DNA of 64,000 nucleotides from NCBI GenBank assembly GCA_028532985.1, contig JANCIK010000011.1, positions 2,728,001 through 2,792,000 on the forward strand. Reading direction: 5' to 3'. The position numbers and the translations under genes are program-made. The notes beneath the pieces were generated by a model. It worked only from the letters and a program-made list of their open reading frames with translations. It was not told the origin of the DNA and did no database searches. Position 1 is the first letter of the stretch. Each line of letters starts with the position of its first letter. The stretch is from Stropharia rugosoannulata. Taxonomy: Eukaryota > Basidiomycota > Agaricomycetes > Agaricales > Strophariaceae. Below, piece by piece: positions 36,701 to 46,907 of this stretch.

Positions 36701-37709
36701 GGACGCCATCAAGGAAGAAGCCAATGACAGCGCTGCATGCAGAGTATACACCGACGGCTCCAGCATAAACGGTAATGTAGGAGCTGCAGCTGTGCTATAT
36801 GTAGGTAACAACAGAGGGATGCCAGACAAAGAACTGCGATACCTACTGGGACCATCATGCAAATACACAGTTAGCGATGCAGAATACGTTGCTGGCATAC
36901 TGGGCAGTCACTTGCTCGACGGCAACGAGGCCCTAGGTGCGCTCCCTATATCGATGTACACTGACAGCCGAGACTTCCTGCGAATGGCTGCCACCAACCG
37001 CCCTAGCTCAGGCTTTCACATCCTGCAAATGATGGAGGACCGAGTAGAAGGCCTCCGACAAGTAACAAATGGAGGCCAGTGGCGACAAGGGCACAAATTC
37101 GACCTACGATACATTCCGGCACATAGAAAGGTGAAAGGTAATGACATGGCTGATACCGCAGCAAAAAAGGCAGCGCGAGGTGACGTATCCCTCCCTATAC
37201 ACCTCCCGGCCACACTGCGACCGAAGCTCGCGACAAGTGCAATAGCAGCCAAGACAGCCTACCACCTGCAACTCAAAAGAGAAGCAGCAGCAGCATGGGC
37301 GGCAAATGGAAAGGGAATACGCTTCACCAGAGAGATCGATGACAGCTACCCTTTTGACGGGTACCGACAGCTAACCGAAGGTCTGACACGGGCAGAAGCC
37401 AGTTTGCTCCTTCAGATAAGGAGCGGCCACATCCCCCTCAATGGCTATCTAGAACGCTTCGGGCAATCCGACACCGCCAGATGCCCCAAATGCTGGGCGG
37501 AACGCAGCACATACAAAGGGGAAACACTTCAGCATTTGCTGTTTGTGTGCCCTAGCTATGCGAATGCAAGAGCAGCTATGGACTTTCACCTTGGCCGGGA
37601 CGCCAGAAACCTGAAGCAAATGCTGCGGAGCAAGAGAAACGTGAAGATAGTTCTGCAATACCTAGCAAGCACGCGACGCCTCCGGGTCGCTCGAGAACGG
37701 AATAACTAG
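33735..37709 (+). CDS. LINE ORF2 protein: APE endonuclease, reverse transcriptase, RNase H
   Basis: 1324 aa. The apurinic-like endonuclease covers residues ~8-250: E42 in VQEP, GDFNAHHP at 152-159 and the terminal D240-H241 pair in MDHYPV. The reverse transcriptase spans ~450-760: GPDGIPN (~484), FLDVEGAF (~611), GQGDPLS (~672) and FVDD (~702) as the catalytic motif in place of the commoner YADD. RNase H is at ~1000-1145: YTDGSS, SDAEY, YTDSRD and the late aspartate in DMADTAAKK, so the acidic residues are all present. A C-terminal CPKC...H...C cluster lies near 1250. It nicks target DNA, copies element RNA and degrades the hybrid. The frame is intact, and translation probably depends on reinitiation at the 4-nt overlap. 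Confidence 0.93.
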   Translation: MNEAPLNRLRIFQINLNKSDRGHLDLINRPLHRDWDIILVQEPHVTAMGLIRTPRKFTIIYPAERYTSGAAQVRSVIFVNSNLASSSWRAVNIPKSTDLTAVQLLSGDRYVTIFNIYNACEHTKTIRRLRRYLTRNKSALCPKHTDGIIIAGDFNAHHPMWDAPGDDRLFTPAADRRAQKVIQIAEEHDMVMALPPSIPTLRHFRTKLLSRPDNVWCSDHLLPLFVRCDTDGYAQTPCMDHYPVTMVLTMPQDRVDEPPSRNFRQTDWDSFRAELTQRIAQIPEPGILTTAEQIQTAASNLTAVLQETIESVVPLNKPCPFSKRWWNGELSALRKEVNVLSRIAYRHRTLREHPSHEERRQKARQYGDAIVKAKTRHWEDFLDNASSSDIWTANKYISTQANDGGKTRIPSLTSLRHDNTTMTADSNELKAEALAAAFFPPAPALSTVPEGYNYPAPMADPDPITMMQLQEHITQLSPFKAHGPDGIPNKVLQETSEIIGDYLLPLYQAILDHGHYVDEWREFTTVVLRKPGKPNYGIPKAYRPIALINTQAKVLTSIVADIISRLVEQRGLLPDTHFGGRSGRMTTDAVHLLEGKVKAAWRKGQVASVLFLDVEGAFPNAVTDRLIHNLRKRRIPEQLVTFIIQLLQRRRTRLRFDDYMSELIWIINGIGQGDPLSMILYIIYNADLLEVAQNTGGPAIGFVDDVMAIAVAKSFKKTVKLLTSFMEKRGGGFEWGRDHNSKNELSKLAVMHFSRRRRPDPHNPGHTRPLHHPKLRLQGVTVANVPHYKYLGIYMDRELRWTTQMHKATAKATSWTLAFRRLSSVTWGISARLMRRLYISVAIPKMTYGLDVWYTPPTLNTGTTRRRGSVKALNTMGSIQRIATLAITGALRTTPTLLLDAHAGLLPIEQMLRKICHRSLVRLCTLPRTNPISRWILHEATQPPTTHLTAIAQLLKIYPDVRPQTMETIPIRAAPVTRARLFAIHRPSADAIKEEANDSAACRVYTDGSSINGNVGAAAVLYVGNNRGMPDKELRYLLGPSCKYTVSDAEYVAGILGSHLLDGNEALGALPISMYTDSRDFLRMAATNRPSSGFHILQMMEDRVEGLRQVTNGGQWRQGHKFDLRYIPAHRKVKGNDMADTAAKKAARGDVSLPIHLPATLRPKLATSAIAAKTAYHLQLKREAAAAWAANGKGIRFTREIDDSYPFDGYRQLTEGLTRAEASLLLQIRSGHIPLNGYLERFGQSDTARCPKCWAERSTYKGETLQHLLFVCPSYANARAAMDFHLGRDARNLKQMLRSKRNVKIVLQYLASTRRLRVARERNN

Positions 37710-38206
37710 ACATAATTTATCTATTAACTGTAAAGAATATAAACTAATAATGTTAGGAACAGAGAAGAACGCCGAGAGGCCACACTCGACGCCCAAAACA
37801 CCCGATTACCCACAAGAACACCCTCAATGCATCCGATACCACAGCACTCCCAACACCCGAACCACCAAGCGCTCGCATCCGGCCACGGCAGACCAAGCCC
37901 CACCTCCTAAACCCCGCCTCCTAGGATCGCACCCCCTACTATATCAGTGGAAAGAGATTATAAGCATAAAAGTTGGCGATAACTCGAGAACCCTCCCTTC
38001 AAAACAGAGCGCCCGGAAAACTGCGTTTCCCCTGCAGGGTCGCCCGGGGGGCATAGCCCGTCGGCGATGCGGAAGGGGCTCTACGGGAAAAGGAGGAGGA
38101 CCAGGGGTCCTGCATTCATCGTAGTTACATTGATTTGTAAAGTCTAAATAGCGTCTGACGCTGAGGACTTAAATTGACACCAAAAAAAAAAAAAAAAAAA
38201 AAAAAC
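37710..38206 (+). other. LINE 3' untranslated region and poly(A) tail
   Basis: Non-coding 3' region containing a GC-rich segment near 38040-38100. It ends CACC followed by an uninterrupted A tract, then the target duplication. Confidence 0.8.
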
Positions 38207-38221
38207 ACACACACAAAATGG
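38207..38221. repeat. LINE target-site duplication, 3' copy
   Basis: ACACACACAAAATGG directly after the A tail, identical to 31750-31764. Confidence 0.85.
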
Positions 38222-40398
38222 GCAGCCCAGTTAAATACACGCAGTCCCATGGGCGATATACTACATTGCGCAAACATAGCGCTTTGATTCAAAGTCCTCC
38301 AAAGCGGACGTACCACAGGGTGCTGCCGCTTCTGTTAAATAGGAGTATACTAGACACTACTCTACAAAGGCTGTGTATCAAGCAATATACATTCATTATG
38401 ATTATCTAACCACTGCAAGACGAGAGTGACTTAAGTTGAGAGGTCAACTACACTCACTGCCCGCAGCGCCAAACAATGGAGGAGCATTCCACCACCGCGA
38501 ATGCATGCGGAGTGACTGACTGATTCAGTGAGGCTTATTGGTTTACGATCTGTCTTTTTCGAGTATTGGTTCACGATCTGCCTGCGTCGAGTAAGACAAG
38601 GAAGGGTCTTGCTCAATAGACCACACCAGCAGTCAAACGAGTTTTCAAAAACCTAAACGGGACACACTTTGCTGACAGCAGCAGCAGGTCAACGTCACCT
38701 GGCTTAGATCGATGAATACATTACCGTGCTGGTGCAGTGCCTGGACGGGCGGGGCGAGTGTCAATGTGGCGGGGCAGGGCGGGGCGGGTGTCGGAAGAGG
38801 CGGCGCTGGCGGTGGGGGGGAGAATATTGGAGGCGGTGGAGGATTCAGGTGATGGGTGGAAGGTGGAAGATGGAAGGTCTAGTGTGTCCGTTAGACGGTG
38901 CAGGTGGATGCACGGAGGACGCCGGGCGCAGGGCGGAGGTCAGAAGAGGGAACCCAAAGCGGAGGCTGGGGAACGGACAGAGGACAGGCATCCGTGGGAA
39001 GGCTCCAGTACGTTACCTGCCGTAGGCCCGGACGTGGCGGGATGAAGCAGAGGTGGAGTAAGGGCGGGCAGATGCGTATGCGGAGCGCGGGTCGGTCACG
39101 GCTATGCGCGGTGTGCAAATATCGGGATGTTGTGGGGCGGTAGGGAAAAAACTGAGGAGTAGCGATATGGATAGGGCGCACGGGCGAGAACTGTAAGCTA
39201 GGCTTGTAGGGCAGGAAAGGTCGAGGGCCCGCGGATCGCAGGAAGAGGTGACGCACCGGAGACCATCGCGGCAAGGCACGGTAGCGAGGAGAGGGTGGGA
39301 AGGCGGGGTGGGTGAAAACTCGAGTGGGGCGCAAGGTAGGAAGAGGTTGACACACAACCAACTTCAGAGGGATACTCATCGACACTCTGTCATATACTGA
39401 GTGCCAGACGAACACGCCTACGTCAGCCATTCGACCCCTTCCTGCCTGTATGGTATGCCATCTGTGGGATTCTCTGTGCTGAAGTACAGTCAGACGGGTT
39501 GAAGCATGGTGAAGGTAGCCAAATAGACAAGATCGAGGAACATGATGGTGGTAATGGGACGAAGGTGATCAAAGGCGATTGATTACTTGTGAGTATCCCG
39601 ACGGAACTGATGACTAAGACGCATCACGGGAAAGCTTGGCTGTCCCGTCGCGCTCGTCGTCACTCCATCTCCCTGCCCGCATCTCTCCCTGCGCACGCGC
39701 ACACCCCTGCCTCGCCCCGGTCCCGCGCACGCCCTGCTCTGCCGACGTCCTATCATTGCTGAATGCTCTGCATCAACCTGTGCCCCTGAGTCCCGCCCCC
39801 TCGCACGGCCAATGTCCGTCCTCAGAGTTTCACTCCCATGTTCATGCCCACTATGACACCCATTTACGACATTCCCGGCGTTTAATCGCGCGTCTGCCTG
39901 TAGCGCGTCCTTGTTGCCCCTACACATGCCCCACCACGGAGCCCCACCACCTCCAGTCCACGTCGATACCGCGCAATGCACTGTCCGACCATCACTCGTG
40001 CGCTGGGACAACGGATGCGCTAGACAGGACGACGACGACATCAAGGGAGCGAGGACAGACGAAGACAAAGCACAGTGTGGTGTTGGAGCGTGGGCGGGTG
40101 CGTTGGTGCGTCTGTCTGATGCTTACGATGGAGTGGGGTGTGACAGTACGGAGGCGAGAGAGGGAAGAAGTGAGTGAGTGAGTGAGCGGAGGCGAAGGCG
40201 CGAGCGGCTGGGCGAGTGAGAGAGGAAGGGTGGGCGAGTGAGAGCGCAAAGACGTGATCGAACGGGCGGGGAAAGGGGTGATTGAGTGAGTCAGTGAGTC
40301 AGAAACACGAGAGAGCCAGAGACGGAGCGAGCCAACGAGGCGCGGAGCAAGCGCCCAGTGCGGGACGGGCGAGCGCGGGGAGGAGTGAGGAAGGGGGA
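38222..40398. other. Gene-free stretch with GC-rich and simple-sequence DNA
   Basis: G-runs at about 38750-38820 (GGGCGGGGCG, GGCGGGGCAGGGCGGGG) could form quadruplexes on the plus strand. From 40168 to 40310 there is an irregular GAGT/GTGA tandem tract. Long open frames in 38700-40400 follow the skewed composition and show no domain or splice structure. Confidence 0.5.
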
Positions 40399-41339
40399 TA
40401 TGGCGGTCCGTTTGCACTTTTATTCCGACATTGATTCATTGAGTTTTTTCGCGGTTTTATGTTGTTTAAAAACCATTTTGATATGTCCGCAACTTTAAAA
40501 AGTGCGCGCATACTTAAACTTAGCACGCGTGCTACTGAAAAAAGTCTGCGCACATATGAGTTTATCATGCGCGCACGTATAAAAGAGCAGCGCACATATG
40601 AGGTAATGCAGCGCAACTATAATTTCAACGTGCGCGCACCTGAAAAAATGCTTCACAAGGTACAAACACAATACAAACAGTGCACTTATATTTTCGGCCA
40701 GGACAATGGCATCTCGGTGGTAGGGCATGCCGGCTTACCTAAGCTTTGTCATGTACGGGTTGTGATTGGTCTGCGATCCTGTTCACAGGCTCTCCGAGCC
40801 AACTCCGAGCAGCTGCAAGAAGGGTATTGAGGGTGCAGGAGTCAGGACAAATACCAAGCATCTTCACCTAAAGCTATGGTTCAGTAAAAGTGGGATATGT
40901 TTACACCAAACTGTGCTACTGCCAGGGAGTAGCCATGGGCAAGGAAAGCTAGAAGTTTGACGCTAGGCAGCCGGCTGTTATGGCCATGCCGGAGTCAGCG
41001 AGCGTAGCAGCCGAGCTGCCAGAGTCCGGGCCGAAAATTGAGGTGCGCTTAGATTTTACACCAGTCATACATTTTGCAATTGTGCGCGCAGCACTGATGG
41101 GTTGCGGACCATTTTTTAGAGGTGTGTACATAAAACTCATAGCTGCGCTGCCTACTTTTTTGTGCGCACATGGTAAATTTATATGTGCGCACACTTTTTT
41201 CAGTTGCGCGCATGTTAAGTTAAAGTGTGCGCGCAGTTTTTTAAGTTGCGGACATCAGAAAATAGTTTTCATACAATACAAAACCACAAAAATACTTAAT
41301 GAATCAATGTCGGAATAAAAGTGCAAATGGACCGCCATA
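40399..41339. mobile_element. Foldback element with ~250-bp inverted termini rich in TGCGCGCA
   Basis: Starts TATGGCGGTCCGTTTGCACT and ends with its near-perfect inverse (AGTGCAAATGGACCGCCATA). Homology between the ends extends inwards for roughly 250 bp (to ~40680 and from ~41085). It is flanked by GGGGGA on both sides (40393-40398, 41340-41345). The arms contain many short GTGCGCGCA or TGCGCACA motifs about 25-40 bp apart. The ~400-bp centre encodes nothing recognisable. Non-autonomous. Confidence 0.85.
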
Positions 41340-41345
41340 GGGGGA

Positions 41346-42412
41346 GAGCAAAGTGGGGGATTGCGAAACAGAGTGAACGAGGGAGTGAGTGCAAGACTGA
41401 GTGAACAGGCGAGAGAAGGCGTGCGAATGAGAGAAGTATCGTGCGAGTTCTCAAAGCAGAGGACGTACAGACCAAGATGAAAGGAGGGCGGGCGTGGCCG
41501 CTCCAGGTCCGAGGTTCGCTGCGCATATGGGGTACAAAAACACGGGGAAGGCCGAGCGAGTGAGCGTCTGCGTATGCAGCGTGAGCTCATAATCAACATG
41601 CCTAGTCCATTTCTGCCTTATCATTAATTGGCTCTGCGCCTAGTAAGTGCGCGTCGAATGCTTCCTGTAAGGAGCCCATGGTGGCTGAATCTGACAAGAT
41701 GATGGGTGGAAGGCTGTGAGCAAGGATACAGTAGGAGACTGCCCAATATTTGCACAAGCATACATGCAGACGAACGTCTAATGTAGTCCTTCAAGGTACT
41801 ATTCTCCTCCCTAACTTATTTTCATAGTTTTCATGTAATTCTTGCATGAATCACGCGTGATGGACAACGTCAAATCAGTTGGTACTTCGCATCTTGCGCA
41901 GTCCTCCGAATACATTTAATTCATTTTGCGCTACCGCACTAACATATACACGACGGCACGATATAATCTAATCACGAAGTCTACTACGCGTCCTATCCTG
42001 GCTATAACAGGAAAATAAAGAATAGTCAGTCACTCCAACTTAACGAGCCACTAGTCAACCAAAAACACAGACTTTGGCCAGCTCAGAATAGAGTACTTAA
42101 CTACCGAGGAACGGCCAAAAGGGTGGGAATGGGATTGTAATCCCACTGCTTTGCTCCGTGATCCCACCGCTTGTCTCATAATCTCACCGTTTTGTTTCTT
42201 ATCCCACCGAAAATGATTTCCACCACATCCGGCCGCCCCCCAACGCCCCCGGTGCATCATGCCCTTGTCCCGCTCTGCCCTTCACCACATCCGGGCCACA
42301 TCAATGAGTTCAACGGTGTATACGCAAGTAAAATCAATACCAGCTAGCCCTCCAAGTCTTATAGACATTATACTGAATATTTTAATTTACGTATGAAGTT
42401 CAATATACTAGT
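41346..42412. other. Intergenic region, no gene seen
   Basis: Contains three spaced ATCCCACCG/ATCTCACCG-like units near 42130-42210. No gene. Confidence 0.4.
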
Positions 42413-42600
42413 CTACTGTGTATCAGGGTATAGTTCAAAGAAGCGGTTCATGACAGCATCTGTCTCTAAATCAAAGACAAATGTCTCGTTAAGACTATAC
42501 TCACTAGGCTCAGAAGAAAGGAAGTCCAGCTCGTCAAATTATAAATCGTCACCTGAGTGCCACATTACATCTTTGGTTAATAGTTCCACGGCGTTCCTGC
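42413..42600 (-). pseudogene. Decayed coding remnant
   Basis: On the minus strand a protein-like frame reads VELLTKDVMWHSGDDL, then an in-frame TAA (42539-42541), then FDELDFLSSEPSEYSLNETF and on to ELYPDTQ and TAG (42413-42415). The acidic, non-repetitive residue pattern on both sides of the stop suggests a real but broken exon. Upstream there is a possible GTAAGT...TTAG intron (about 42640-42705), but the frames do not join. Not identified. Confidence 0.3.
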
Positions 42601-42823
42601 TGCTTCAGAGTGGCTTGTTCAGCCTTGAGATTAGCGTCTAATGTGGAATTATCGCAGATAGGTATCTGTGCTTTATTGTCAACGTTGAACATATGTACTT
42701 ACCCCATAAAGGAAAACGGAGATGGTCCTACCATTGTTACCCACGGCTACGCTTCGATAAACTGTAAACGACACCACAACATTGTGCAATGCGGTGGCAC
42801 GTAAAGCAACACCTTCGGAGGGG

Positions 42824-42830
42824 TATAAAT
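42824..42830 (+). promoter_or_regulatory. TATA box before hypothetical gene
   Basis: TATAAAT in a GGGG...CCCC context, 64 bp before the ATG at 42888. Confidence 0.4.
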
Positions 42831-42887
42831 ACCCCTGGCACATCCCCCTCCCTCGCAGTATCCCATCAGCACCAACTGTACCACACC

Positions 42888-43403
42888 ATGGAGCCCGCAA
42901 CCGACTTAAGACGCCATCCGCACCCTTACCCACCTACCCACGGAGTACATCAATCTATTAATCAACAATCCCTAGCTCAGGTGGCACGATAAGCTGGAAG
43001 TAACTCATTCGGTGTCTCCCACCAACCGTTGGACAAGTGGAGTCCAACCCATTCCATGGTAAGTCCACTTGAATTTGGAACGAGGGATCGGACAAGTCTT
43101 ATGCGTTTATAGGCTCTACGAATGGATTTGGGCAGTTAAACTGTGGAAGGACATGGAAAAAGAGATACCATCCTCCTTTCCATACTTCGAGTTGCCACCG
43201 AACGTCTTCCAGTATTTATCGTCAGGCGAAGACATGCGTCGGAAATCAACCACGAGGAAGATATACTTTCGACAAATCCTTTTGATGGGTCTATGCCCGA
43301 TTATTGGGCAAGTAGTGGTAATACTTACTTCAACGTTGGAGAGGTGGCACCGTCTGCCTACACTTACTATTTGAGTTACCGGGGATTCACTTTTACTTCT
43401 TGA
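42888..43403 (+). pseudogene. Hypothetical gene, probably frameshifted
   Basis: ATG 42888 (MEPATDLRRHPHPYPPTHG) is followed by a GT...AG segment of only 31 nt (42945-42975) that contains CTATTAATC, a good branch site. Removing it joins in frame to LRWHDKLEVTHSVSPTNRW. A 54-nt intron (43059-43112, GTAAGT...ATAG) joins to WLYEWIWAVKLWKDMEKEIP. Around 43230-43290 the convincing frame changes: SEINHEED continues to NPFDGSMPDYWASSGNTYFN and ends TS-stop at 43403, one frame over. So either an unseen intron or, more likely, a one-base frameshift lies there. The family is unknown to me. Aromatic-rich; no signal peptide. Confidence 0.4.
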
Positions 43404-43503
43404 TCCTACTCCAAAAAGACCTGCTACAGCCATGTTTACTTACCCCATAGCTTACATTACCACTAATCGCGCCAATACGAAGATACGAGGTCGATGTAGT
43501 CAA

Positions 43504-44201
43504 GGATGTAGTACTTATTTATTTACAGATGCAGGTGACATACATAAATATCATATTTTTTGCTTATCTGTTCCGCTCAAAGTCAGTATGACACGAGGAT
43601 GGACCGTGACAAGATGGTATATTTCAGAATTACAGAAAGACCGAGGGGAAATCAACCTGATTGAGCAAGAAACAAGTGAGGAAGAGAGGAAGGGACGTGG
43701 ATGATGCTGACAAAGCAGAAGTTGGGCAGCGTCTTTGTCAGCATTATGATGTCCGCGCGCAGTCGGTACACGGCATTTGTGAGCGATGGCGGGGCACAGT
43801 GGCTGCGCAAGAGCACGCAAAATACGCGAGTATTCTTGAGGATCAGCGGTGGTCACGCTGCGCGCCGCCTCGATACGGACCGCGCACTCAATGCACTGGA
43901 GTCTGAGCTCCGTTGATTAGTACGGCACAAAGAGGGGGTATGTACGGCCACGGCAGCACAAAGATTATCGACCGGAAGAGCTTCAAAAGCCTTCCCTGCT
44001 GGTACTCGGTAAAGTGTACATCACATGAAGCAAAGTTATGTTTGTCGTTCCCTCGCAGTATGGTATGAGCCCGGTCCGCATTCCAATCCTTGGCGAGCCG
44101 TATCATCATTGTTTCACTGTCCTCCACTCACGCATCGTTACTATCTCTCTCCGCGCGACATACGACACCGACACATGATATCTCCTCGTACACTGCAGCC
44201 C
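43504..44201. repeat. 0.7 kb dispersed direct repeat, copy 1
   Basis: Matches 48531-49229 in the same orientation from GGATGTAGTACTTATTTA to GTACACTGCAGCCC. Identity looks like about 90% or more, with small indels. A 71-codon plus frame (43701-43916) is shared, but its differences are not biased to silent positions, so I do not call it coding. No terminal repeats or target duplication found. Confidence 0.8.
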
Positions 44202-45028
44202 GCTGAGCACAGTAGTAATCTCTTTATACGTTGTGGTCGCCAGCCAATCCGCTATTGCTGGCTTAGCGCAGACATAAAGCTGGGGCTGCCTGTTGTCTCC
44301 TGGTGCCTTCGCGTACAAGCCTTCGTCGTCGTCCGGCTTCAGACCTCTATCCTCCGTATTTTGACCATCGCCCAATATCCTAGGCCTCCGTCCTCCGTCC
44401 TGGTCCTGCACCCGCCTGTGCCTTGGCCTTGGACCAACAGCCACTCCGTGCTACATCCAACCAGATCGAAACTCTGACAAATATAGAGAATGTGGGGATA
44501 AGAGCAGCAGCGGCAGGCAGAGTGGATAGGCGGTGGCGTTGACGATGTTCAACGGTCATAAATCGCTGAATAACAAGTTATGCTGAAGTTCGAGGCTCGA
44601 GGGCGCGCCGCTGTGTCTACGCGGACGCGGTGCGGACGTGCATGTGTGTTTCCGGTGCAGATGTGTGGACGGGCAGTGGAGGTGCGGGTGCGGATGCGGA
44701 TGCGCAGCAAGCAGCGCGAAGCGTAGGCGTAGGCGGGGTCGGCGAGTAAGGCAGAGGAATCAGAGCGATGAGCGAACATTGTGTCAATAGGACGACGGAA
44801 GCGAGAGAGCTCGGGCTTGTGCGAACCTCTAATTGGGCGTGGGGTGGGGTGGGGAGGAGAAGGCGGGAGAGAGGAGAAGCCTGCTCCCTGCTCTTTTTTG
44901 TCTATGTTTGGAAAGATCTTGTTCATCATCAACCCTTTTTACTCCCTCGCATCATGGCGCGTGCCATTCTCTAGCTCCCCGTCCCACATGGGCGCTGGCA
45001 TGTCTACACTATACGCCAGTCTTATGCA
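44202..45028. other. Gene-free stretch
   Basis: Includes a GCGGATGCGGATGC-type simple tract near 44690. No gene supported. Confidence 0.45.
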
Positions 45029-45032
45029 TTAC

Positions 45033-45349
45033 TGTAATGCGCTATTTGCGTGCGCTTAGATCCGGCTGATTTGTGGTACAATTTTCTAGTGGTACAATTT
45101 CATTAGAAGTAATCTTTGTGGTGCTTCGGAGTCAGGAGATTACTCTACATATTACTTAGTATTTAAGGACATTGTGTACACGTAGATAGGCAGCTAATTT
45201 ACCACCCACTTTCGTTCACATTCAGCCGTAGCTCGCACAAATACACAGCCATTCTTTTATTTCAATTCATTCGTTCTTTGAACATACTCCCTCAAGACGG
45301 CCCCACCAGTCGTCGCTCGCACCCACCCACCCACATTAACAATCTTACA
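45033..45349 (+). mobile_element. Solo LTR
   Basis: Starts TGTAATGCGC and ends AATCTTACA, flanked by TTAC on both sides (45029-45032, 45350-45353). Same family as 29424-29734, with most of its length easily aligned. Confidence 0.8.
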
Positions 45350-45571
45350 TTACTCTCACGGTCGAAGCAAAGTTCTTGATAATTTGGCAGAAAAGTGTCG
45401 CAAATCTTGTAGCAAATATTCCCTACAAATATTATCTGATTCTCACCAACATTTATCCAGCGACTCCGTCTACGTCGCACTATCCCTCACACTATCCCTG
45501 AAATGAACCGAAAGGGCAGACCAAATAATAATTTGGGATCACATTACTTCTACTCGGGTTACTGGTTCTTT

Positions 45572-46853
45572 CTATGCCTGTCCGTTTCCCATGTGATGCA
45601 AGTCGTGTCCAAAAGTGGTACTGGCTTCTACAGGGTCGCTTGAGATGTGCCTTTCGGGTGGCTGATGATGAAACTGAAGGGTGGACATGGGCGGTGTATT
45701 CTCCGCAACAGTAAACCCCGGGTGTGGAGACATGCTTATCTGTGCAATCATAAGTGTCGGAGCTAGTACCTGTTGCATCATGAGTTGCAAATACGAGAAG
45801 TATATTGTTGAGCAAAGAATCTTACGGTCAAGAAAAATGTGACTGCGCCGGCATACGAGTTAAATGTAACGACCAGCATAATACTCTGGCTTGCATATGC
45901 AATTACATTGATCATGACACTCAAAACAGTAGCCACGGAATATATCACCGAGGATTCAACAACAAAAGCAATGATATTCCGGTATCGCTGGGTATGCCGT
46001 GTTTTGGATAATGAACTCGCTATGCGTCGGCATATAAAAACAGCAGATGTGATAGTGGTCAAAGCTGTCATTGCAAAGAAGCAAATAAAGGTGATGTCTG
46101 TGGTTCTTGAAAGTTGTCCCGGGGGTTGAGCTAATAATAGTCCATTAAGCGTAATGGAAACAATCCCTATGGCTATCATGTCTGTCAGAAAAAAAAACAC
46201 AAATGTTATTCACATAGCAAGGGGAGCGTACCAATTTCAAGGATCAGGAATAGAACAAGAATTTTGATAGCAAGCGTAGATTTACTGGCTAAGTGGTAGC
46301 ATCTCCATACCTTGCATAAAGAAAGATTATTAAGCCATCAATAGGGTTTAAAAGGAATAGATATTACTAGTAGGCCATCGGCAGTAATTGCCTGTAAATC
46401 ATTTATAATTGTAACTGAAAGTGAAATCGCCGAGTTCTCTGAATTTATGTTGCATATAAAGTTAGATAAAAGTGATTGTCCATTGTTAATGAAACAGTTG
46501 TTTAGCAATTTCCACTGAATCGCAAGGTTTGCAATGGTTGTGGTTGTTAGCGTTAAAAGAGCACAAATGACAATAAGGCTTCGGGCCTGTTTCTTGAATG
46601 CTTTTTGACATTGAAAAAGGCTCAGGATGTATAATCGATTGAAACACGTACCGTAGAAGTAGATCGTGAATACGGATACAGTGGTATAAATTCCTAAACC
46701 GGTCGATTTACTAAATTAAAATATGCGCGTGACTATTACGAGTTCCTTACCCGTGAGGAAAACAAATAAAATTGTTGAGTCCAACTGATCACTCAGTACA
46801 GACTTTTGTAGGGCCACATTATCAGTAAGAGAAGCGCTATCTGAAGAAGACAT
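45572..46853 (-). CDS. Multi-pass membrane protein, paralogue 2
   Basis: Minus-strand exons 46751-46853, 46652-46693, 46368-46600, 46232-46310, 45826-46181 and 45572-45769 give 336 aa. Exons 1, 2 and 4 have exactly the same lengths (103, 42 and 79 nt) as in the gene at 13972-15211, and the proteins align throughout. Shared blocks include CFINNGQS, DGLLVWRCYHL, FVCFYAMTALTT (here FICFFAMTALTT) and APTLMIAQI. About seven hydrophobic segments are present. The C-terminal tail (~60 residues, His/Pro-rich) is cytoplasmic or lumenal and more variable. Function unknown; probably a recent paralogue. A solo LTR lies ~220 bp downstream of its stop codon. Confidence 0.74.
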
Positions 46854-46907
46854 CTGCTGAAAAGAAGGGTAATCTGTCGTTGGTGCATTAGCATGATCCA
46901 ATGTGCT

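Larger units (their letters stand above)
31765..38206 (+). mobile_element. Full-length Tad1-like LINE with 15-bp target duplication
   Basis: The element carries a 5' leader of ~125 bp, two long overlapping ORFs, a ~470-bp 3' region and an A tract (about 24 A from 38182) as tail. The 15-mer ACACACACAAAATGG occurs immediately upstream (31750-31764) and again just after the tail (38207-38221). That is the target-site duplication expected from target-primed reverse transcription. ORF content (zinc-knuckle ORF1; APE endonuclease, reverse transcriptase and RNase H in ORF2) fits the fungal Tad1 clade. Both ORFs are uninterrupted, so the copy is young and could be active. Confidence 0.92.

Noticed and set aside
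33770..37252. Antisense frames within the LINE
   Set aside because: Shadows of ORF1 and ORF2; no independent coding evidence.
38726..40181. Long overlapping frames in GC-rich DNA
   Set aside because: Open frames occur on both strands and follow base composition; low-complexity peptides, no splice or promoter support.
43701..43916. 71-codon gene conserved in both copies of the 0.7 kb repeat
   Set aside because: Differences between copies change amino acids as often as not, and no domain is visible; conservation is explained by the repeat itself.
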